Shown: positions 4,939 through 9,072 of the stretch, piece by piece | Layout: the number at the start of each line of letters is the position of its first letter | Numbering within the stretch: the first letter of the stretch is position 1 | DNA from: Deinococcus fonticola | GTDB lineage: Bacteria; Deinococcota; Deinococci; Deinococcales; Deinococcaceae | Direction: 5' to 3' | DNA length: 9,072 bases | Assembly: GCF_004634215.1 (NCBI RefSeq) | Contig: NZ_SMMH01000062.1 | Coordinates: forward strand, 1 to 9,072 | Translations under genes and position numbers: made by a program | The notes under the pieces: model-generated | What the model was told of the DNA's origin: nothing | The model's input: only the letters and a program-made list of their open reading frames with translations | The model's database searches: none

Positions 4939-5450
4939 GACTTCCCACTGATTCCAGTTTGGCGAGGTGATGGTGCGAGGGGCTTGAGCCTCAGCAAGTG
5001 CGGGAGTTTAGCAGCACGGCCAGCAGCATAGCGGTCACTCCGATGCAGAGGGTTTCATAAAGCGATTTGCAGAGCGAGGGCGTAGGCGTTTTTGCTGTGC
5101 CAGGCAACCCCCCCCGACTTTTCCAGTGGCTTATTCAGGAGGGGGAGTCTCCCCCTGAGTCTGAGCTAACCCCGTCTTGGGGACAGAACGCCTGCGCCGC
5201 GCCGCTATGCAGGCTGTCCCCAAGACAACGCTCAGCCTACCCCCTCTTGCTGACCATCGGGCCGTCGAGTCTCTGGGAGCGCGTCAATATATATGTTGAA
5301 GCACCCAGACCGCACTTCTCAGTTGCCCAGCCTCTACCAGCAACGTATGAAGCTGCATCCTTCTTTTCCCAGGTGGCAGCCCAGACCTTACCTAAGCTAT
5401 TAACTAGAAATGCACCAAGATCAATGACTTGCTGGCGCATGATGCACACC
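4939..5450. other. Gene-poor boundary between the array and the polyketide operon
   Basis: A plus-strand frame is open through 5067-5450 in phase with the polyketide synthase, but its sequence has no resemblance to that family, so I treat it as non-coding. It holds a hairpin AGGGGGA-GTC-TCCCCCT (5140-5156), a long inverted repeat (5176-5224) and an AT-rich patch CAATATATATG (5285-5295). I found no convincing sigma70 promoter for the synthase; TATTAA at 5398-5403 could be a -10 but has no matching -35. Confidence 0.5.
5176..5224. repeat. Perfect 11-bp inverted repeat with extended stem
   Basis: CTTGGGGACAG (5176-5186) is the exact reverse complement of CTGTCCCCAAG (5214-5224). The arms extend inward by CCTGC (5191-5195) with GCAGG (5209-5213), leaving a 4-base bulge (AACG) on the left and a 13-base loop. 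It is too regular to be part of a coding sequence. It could be an operator, a structured leader, or the remains of a small mobile element. Confidence 0.75.
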
Positions 5451-6542
5451 ATGAAGCCTTTGCGCCGCCCAGCCGTAACCCCCGTACTGTTGTCCCTACA
5501 GACGGGAACTCCTGACTACATTGTGCGGCAGGACGAAGCACGGGAACTGGCAACCCGCATTTATCCCCGACTGGCACAACGTCAATCCATGATTGACGTA
5601 TTCACCAATGCCTTGATTGACACCAGGTATGTCACCATGCCGCCAGAGTGGTACTTGACGCCCCATTCATGGGCCGAGAAGAACGCAATCACTTGCCGCG
5701 AGCAACTGCGCCTCTCTGTGGATGTGGCCGCCCGCGCTATTGACGAGGCGGGAATAATTAGACAGGACATTAGCGCCCTGGTCTTTGTGTCGAGTTCCGC
5801 TGTGAGCGCCCCCGGCCTTGAGTCCTACCTGATTGAAGCCTTGCAGCTCTCTCCGCATACCGTGCGCGTGCCAATGTTCGGTCTAGGCTGCGCGGGCGGT
5901 GTCGCAGGCATGTCAAGAGCCGCAGAACTGGTGCGTTCGGGTCATCAGCACGTCCTGCTGGTGGCAGTCGAGTTGTGCAGCATGACTTTTGTTGCCCAGG
6001 ACGAAAGCCCCAGCAACTTTGTTGCTACAGCCCTGTTTGGTGACGGGGCTGCCGCCGCTGTGATAAGCGGGGATTGGCCCGGCGAAGCGCCCCATCAGCA
6101 GGCCAAAGCCCGCCTTTTCGGGTCACTGGGAACCCTGATACCCGATACGTCCGATGTTATGGGCTGGGATGTGCTGGACGAGGGATTAAAGGTCAGATTC
6201 GCCCGCAGCATCCCTGACCTAGTAACACAGATGATGGAAAGCAATGTTGCCCAGGCTCTTGCGCTGGACGGTTGGACATTTGAGGAATTGCAGCGGTTTA
6301 TCGTCCATCCAGGCGGCGCACGGGTGCTACGTGCCTACGCCGAAGCCCTGAACCTGCCCCCGGAGGCGTTGCAGCCTTCTTACGACGTACTCCGCAGATA
6401 CGGCAATATGTCGAGTCCTACTGTGCTGTTTGTGCTGGCCGAACATCTCTCCCAAGCTCCACAGGGCAGGGCTATCATGAGCGCAATGGGGCCGGGGTTC
6501 TGTGCCGAACACATACTTATGGATTTCCTACCATCGAGGTAA
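5451..6542 (+). CDS. Type III polyketide synthase (chalcone/stilbene synthase family)
   Basis: It condenses malonyl-CoA onto an acyl-CoA starter and cyclises the chain, a soluble homodimer in this family. From the ATG at 5451 the protein is 363 aa, the usual size. The catalytic Cys147 lies in 'FGLGCAGGVAG', His286 in 'FIVHPGGARVL' and Asn319 in 'YGNMSSPTVLFVL'. The Cys-to-His (139) and Cys-to-Asn (172) distances equal those of plant chalcone synthase (164/303/336). 'LFGDGAAAAV' and the late 'MGPGF' loop are also typical. The substrate cannot be read from sequence; bacterial relatives make alkylpyrones, alkylresorcinols or tetrahydroxynaphthalene. In-frame ATGs at 5424, 5439 and 5442 are alternatives, and none has a good Shine-Dalgarno. 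The frame stays open upstream to 5067, but that part does not match the family. It is the first gene of a three-gene operon. Confidence 0.93.
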   Translation: MKPLRRPAVTPVLLSLQTGTPDYIVRQDEARELATRIYPRLAQRQSMIDVFTNALIDTRYVTMPPEWYLTPHSWAEKNAITCREQLRLSVDVAARAIDEAGIIRQDISALVFVSSSAVSAPGLESYLIEALQLSPHTVRVPMFGLGCAGGVAGMSRAAELVRSGHQHVLLVAVELCSMTFVAQDESPSNFVATALFGDGAAAAVISGDWPGEAPHQQAKARLFGSLGTLIPDTSDVMGWDVLDEGLKVRFARSIPDLVTQMMESNVAQALALDGWTFEELQRFIVHPGGARVLRAYAEALNLPPEALQPSYDVLRRYGNMSSPTVLFVLAEHLSQAPQGRAIMSAMGPGFCAEHILMDFLPSR

Positions 6543-6548
6543 AACTAA

Positions 6549-6815
6549 ATGTATCAACTAAAAGTGATTGTCATATCAGGTGATGAAATCGAAAGTGTTG
6601 AAATTAAAGCTAGAGAGATGGGTCTTACAATTCAGAGTGTTGGTAATAACACCGAGAAATACCTGACAGGCGTAATCCCAGAAGGCGATAACTTAACTAA
6701 GCGTTTCATCAGATGGCTCAATGAATATCCATTAGTCGAGTGGGCCATTATTGAAATGGCCCACGACCAGCGCCCCAAAATCATCAACGATTCATCGGCA
6801 ATTCTCCAGCAGTAA
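6549..6815 (+). CDS. AT-rich 88-aa protein of unknown function between synthase and regulator
   Basis: The family is not recognised. It starts 6 bases after the synthase stop, with GAGG (6536-6539) 9 bases before the ATG. Its bases are visibly more AT-rich than both neighbours and than the array, suggesting a separate origin. The reading order suggests beta ('LKVIVIS'), alpha ('EIESVEIKAREMG'), beta ('LTIQSV'), beta ('KYLTGVIPE'), alpha ('LTKRFIRWLNEYP'), beta ('VEWAIIEMA'), which is the ferredoxin-like layout of many small ligand-binding, cyclase-like or ACT-like domains. It has no signal peptide or cysteine motif. Its fixed place between a polyketide synthase and a regulator makes a helper (cyclase, product binder) or a partner of the regulator plausible; this is inference only. 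Confidence 0.75.
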   Translation: MYQLKVIVISGDEIESVEIKAREMGLTIQSVGNNTEKYLTGVIPEGDNLTKRFIRWLNEYPLVEWAIIEMAHDQRPKIINDSSAILQQ

Positions 6816-6825
6816 TGAATTAGCA

Positions 6826-8673
6826 ATGACCTATAGTGATTCACTAGAATATTATCTAGAGTCAAGAGGTTTCCGTTACTCTGAACTGAAAGATGAATTG
6901 CTGGCCTATGAACAGGCGCGACCACTTACACAGCGAGAAAACGCCTTACTGGGAATGATTTATTTCAGGACTTCCTATTTCAGAGAGGCCCAGCACTACC
7001 TTTCAACTGCGGTGATATTGGAAGGCCCAGATAAGACGGAAGCCGCTATCGAGCTTGCCGGAGCCTTTCTGGGTGAAGTTCGCTTGAGCGCCGCTGAGCA
7101 GGTGATTGACGAATTACCGTCAAACCTCACGAGCTGGGAAAAAAACATGCTGCTCAGACGCCGGGGCTTGGTGGCAACCCTGCAAGGAGATACTGCCCAG
7201 GCCATAGGTCTGCTTGAACAGGCATGGCGCGGCTTCGTGGCTGACAACACCCCACGAGGGAAAGGAATCTCCGGTCATATTCTTGGTGGCCTGCTGACTT
7301 TACGCGGTGAGTACGCCAAAGCGCAGCGGTATTTCTCCCAGACAATTGAATATGCCCGCATCTCAGGCCAGCCCCTCTTGCTGATTGACGCACTGGCCAA
7401 GCAGTTCATCTCCTACATCTACGCCGACGACCTTTCAGCAGCTCAAGGTGTCCTCGATGAAATGAAGGCTACGACTGGTGCGCTCCCAACATATTTCCAT
7501 ACCACGATTGTCATGTGCGAAGTGGTCTTTGCCCGTGCGAAGAATCGGCAAATTGGCTACCGTGCTAAGTTGCTCCAACTTGGCACGCTCTACAAAGAGA
7601 TGCCTCACCCAGAGATCATGCTCTGGCTTGCGCCTATCGTACTGGATTCCGTCAGTCTCGCCGGGGGCAACGAAGTGGCTCTTAAAATGCTCAACAAATC
7701 ACTACCCGACCGGACAAACGCCCCTATTACCGTTCAGATTACGGAGGCGGTCATTCTGACACGCATGGGCGGCCACCGCCGCGCCGCTGAACGCCTGGCT
7801 GAGATTAGCGAACAGGCTGACGAGTCCGGGCAACGGCTGGATAAAGCCCGCGCCAACCTGTACCTCGCCAATGCGCTTTTCAAATCTGAGCAGCACCTTA
7901 AAGTTCCCGCCCCACTGATTGAAGGGATTCGGGAAATCGTCGCGCTGGGAAGCAATTTTCTGATACGCGACGACCTGAACTGCATGAAAGACCTCTTGAA
8001 ATGGGCGCGTATTCAGGAGAGTACCCGTCCGTTCGTGCAGCTCTTGGAGGCAGGCAGGCAGCGTCACGGCGACGGCCTGACCCTGACGACTTTGGGCAAA
8101 ATGCGCGGTCTGCTGGACGGCCAGTCCTTGCACTTCCGGTTGGATGAAAGTGAAATCCTACTGATCCTGACCTACATTTACATGCGCCCCAACAGCACCT
8201 ATGAGCAAATAGCCGAGGCAATCTTTCCCGATAAGTCGTCCCTCACGGGACGCTCTTATGCCCGTCAATCGGTGATGCTGCTGAGGCAAGAGTTAGGAGA
8301 GCAGAAACTTGTAACGATGCAGCCAAGCAAGAACAAGCCTGCGCGAGTGCGCCTTGAAGGACTGGACGTGAACCTTGACCTCGAAGTGCTATTCCAGGCA
8401 ATAGAGGCAGAGGACTTTGATGCCGTTTTTGCCGTTTATCACGGAAGATTCGCCCCTCAAAACAACAGCTCTTTCGTCACCGAAATTGTGACGCAGATTG
8501 AATCAAGTCTCTGTCACGCCTTCGACCGCCAGATTGAGAAAACAACCTCGCAAAGCGGCCTCGCAAAGCTGCTGAAATACGCCACTCAATTCCGGGACGT
8601 TGCCATAGACAATCCCAACGTCCGAAACCTGTACGACAAGATTCATAGGGCCATGAGTGACAACCACGCCTAG
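6826..8673 (+). CDS. TPR regulator with C-terminal SARP/BTAD-like DNA-binding region, 615 aa
   Basis: Probable transcription regulator. From the ATG at 6826 (10 bases after the previous stop, weak Shine-Dalgarno), residues about 1-410 form helical pairs of TPR type, for example 'ALLGMIYFRTSYFREAQHYL', 'GLVATLQGDTAQAIGLLEQA' and 'LGGLLTLRGEYAKAQRYFSQ'. Residues about 418-515 look like a winged helix of the SARP kind: 'LTLTTLGKMRGLLDGQSL', 'YEQIAEAIFPD', 'SYARQSVMLLRQELG'. Residues about 516-611 match a BTAD-like helical domain ('VLFQAIEAEDFDAVFAVYHG', then 'RFAP'). Classical SARPs have the DNA-binding domain first, so the order is partly inverted. An in-frame ATG at 6751 would overlap the previous gene and is less likely. 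As last gene of the operon it probably controls the synthase or a nearby promoter in response to a signal bound by the TPR part. Confidence 0.85.
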   Translation: MTYSDSLEYYLESRGFRYSELKDELLAYEQARPLTQRENALLGMIYFRTSYFREAQHYLSTAVILEGPDKTEAAIELAGAFLGEVRLSAAEQVIDELPSNLTSWEKNMLLRRRGLVATLQGDTAQAIGLLEQAWRGFVADNTPRGKGISGHILGGLLTLRGEYAKAQRYFSQTIEYARISGQPLLLIDALAKQFISYIYADDLSAAQGVLDEMKATTGALPTYFHTTIVMCEVVFARAKNRQIGYRAKLLQLGTLYKEMPHPEIMLWLAPIVLDSVSLAGGNEVALKMLNKSLPDRTNAPITVQITEAVILTRMGGHRRAAERLAEISEQADESGQRLDKARANLYLANALFKSEQHLKVPAPLIEGIREIVALGSNFLIRDDLNCMKDLLKWARIQESTRPFVQLLEAGRQRHGDGLTLTTLGKMRGLLDGQSLHFRLDESEILLILTYIYMRPNSTYEQIAEAIFPDKSSLTGRSYARQSVMLLRQELGEQKLVTMQPSKNKPARVRLEGLDVNLDLEVLFQAIEAEDFDAVFAVYHGRFAPQNNSSFVTEIVTQIESSLCHAFDRQIEKTTSQSGLAKLLKYATQFRDVAIDNPNVRNLYDKIHRAMSDNHA

Positions 8674-8763
8674 GAATCTGCCACGTAGCAAAGTTGACCT
8701 CGACTGTCAATATAGGATTTTGAGTGGTAAATTACAATTAAGAAAAATGGCGTGCAGGACAGT

Positions 8764-8857
8764 GGTAACAGCGGTAACGGGCTACAGGCTATCCTCAATG
8801 CAGAGATGGTATGACAGCTTTCTTACATTAAGGAATGTCACCATCCCGAAGTCACCA
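8764..8857 (+). repeat. Two pairs of short direct repeats downstream of the regulator gene
   Basis: GGTAAC occurs at 8764-8769 and 8773-8778 (period 9), and GTCACCA at 8837-8843 and 8851-8857 (period 14). SARP-type activators bind tandem direct repeats, so these could be operator sites for the regulator upstream, just before the small ORF at 8879. Such short repeats can also arise by chance. Confidence 0.35.
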
Positions 8858-8878
8858 ATCTGAAGGAGTTCGAGTCTC

Positions 8879-8950
8879 ATGTCACTTGCCACCAATAAAA
8901 ATCACCAGCAGTTGCCCGTACAGTCAGAAAATCTGATTGAGAAGGCCTGA
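8879..8950 (+). CDS. Possible 23-codon small ORF after the regulator
   Basis: AAGGAG (8863-8868) lies 10 bases before the ATG, a good ribosome-binding site in a stretch with no other gene (8674-9015). The product would be MSLATNKNHQQLPVQSENLIEKA: polar, no hydrophobic signal segment, no cysteines. It could be a leader peptide, a signal peptide-like partner of the TPR protein, or the stump of a gene cut by the insertion sequence that may follow. The stop lies in a tandem 8-bp repeat GGCCTGAC (8944-8951 and 8952-8959), which fits a small duplication that closed the frame. Confidence 0.35.
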   Translation: MSLATNKNHQQLPVQSENLIEKA

Positions 8951-9015
8951 CGGCCTGACAAATTTTATGAGAAGACGTCCCCGATAGGGGATAATTTCTG
9001 TTTGTGACGACAAAA

Positions 9016-9072
9016 ATGCTCCTCGGGGACGTACCCCGACTCTACCAGAATGTCCGCCCCTTCCTCAGTTCC
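9016..9072 (+). CDS. Start of a possible transposase (cut by window end)
   Basis: From the ATG at 9016 the frame is open to the edge and reads 'MLLGDVPRLYQNVRPFLSS'. This reminds me of the N-terminus of DDE transposases in Deinococcus insertion sequences; with 19 residues that is recall, not proof. A hairpin TCCCC-GATA-GGGGA (8978-8991) and a GATAAT (8990-8995) upstream could be the element's end and its -10. No strong Shine-Dalgarno is seen. Confidence 0.4.
   Translation, partial: MLLGDVPRLYQNVRPFLSS

Noticed and set aside
4670..4951. Plus-strand frame overlapping the end of the gene at 4498 and running through the hairpins
   Set aside because: It reads through two perfect hairpins and the terminator, has a Pro/Thr/Arg-rich low-complexity product, and has no ribosome-binding site.
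5237..5452. Minus-strand frame of 71 codons upstream of the polyketide synthase
   Set aside because: No Shine-Dalgarno, no recognised motif, and its start overlaps the synthase start. Kept out for lack of support.
6751..6825. Upstream ATG extending the TPR regulator by 25 residues
   Set aside because: The extension overlaps the 88-aa gene in another frame, is Ser/Thr/Pro-rich without helical pattern, and has no ribosome-binding site. The ATG at 6826 begins just before a TPR-like helix.
8694..8722. TTGACC at 8694 as a -35 for a promoter downstream of the regulator
   Set aside because: At 17 bp spacing the -10 would be ATTTTG, a poor match, and TATAGG at 8711 is too close.

Overview
The window looks like an accessory or plasmid-type segment of a GC-rich bacterium. 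I favour the genus Deinococcus. The reasons are many small GC-rich hypothetical genes, a long TPR protein with a SARP-like DNA-binding domain of a kind I associate with that genus, and the style of the partial transposase-like start at the right edge. This is inference: no rRNA or housekeeping marker is present.

Bases 1-4823 form a modular array of eight small plus-strand genes, mostly of unknown function. They lie behind four near-identical copies of a promoter-leader (sigma70-type TTGACA, 17 bp, TAAACT or TAAATT, then a double Shine-Dalgarno). Two full copies begin with an intrinsic terminator, so the repeats work as terminator-promoter cassettes between transcription units: 122/709/1001, then 1655, then 2612/3719, then 4156/4498. 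Four of the unrelated proteins also share their first codons (M-x-x-QTAE), so the repeated module reaches into the coding sequence. The only array product I can place in a family is the 352-aa protein at 2612, which resembles a protein family carried by phages and plasmids with a C-terminal GFRWSP/GAWQR module.

Bases 4824-5450 are a boundary zone with hairpins, one intrinsic terminator (4920-4938), a long inverted repeat (5176-5224) and no convincing plus-strand gene. A short minus-strand hydrophobic reading frame is possible there.

Bases 5451-8673 form a tight three-gene operon: a type III polyketide synthase with an intact Cys-His-Asn triad, an AT-rich 88-aa protein with a predicted beta-alpha-beta-beta-alpha-beta layout, and a 615-aa TPR regulator whose DNA-binding domain is near its C-terminus. 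The natural reading is a small specialised-metabolite locus carrying its own regulator. Downstream are short direct repeats, a 23-codon ORF with a good ribosome-binding site, and at the right edge the first 19 codons of what may be an insertion-sequence transposase.
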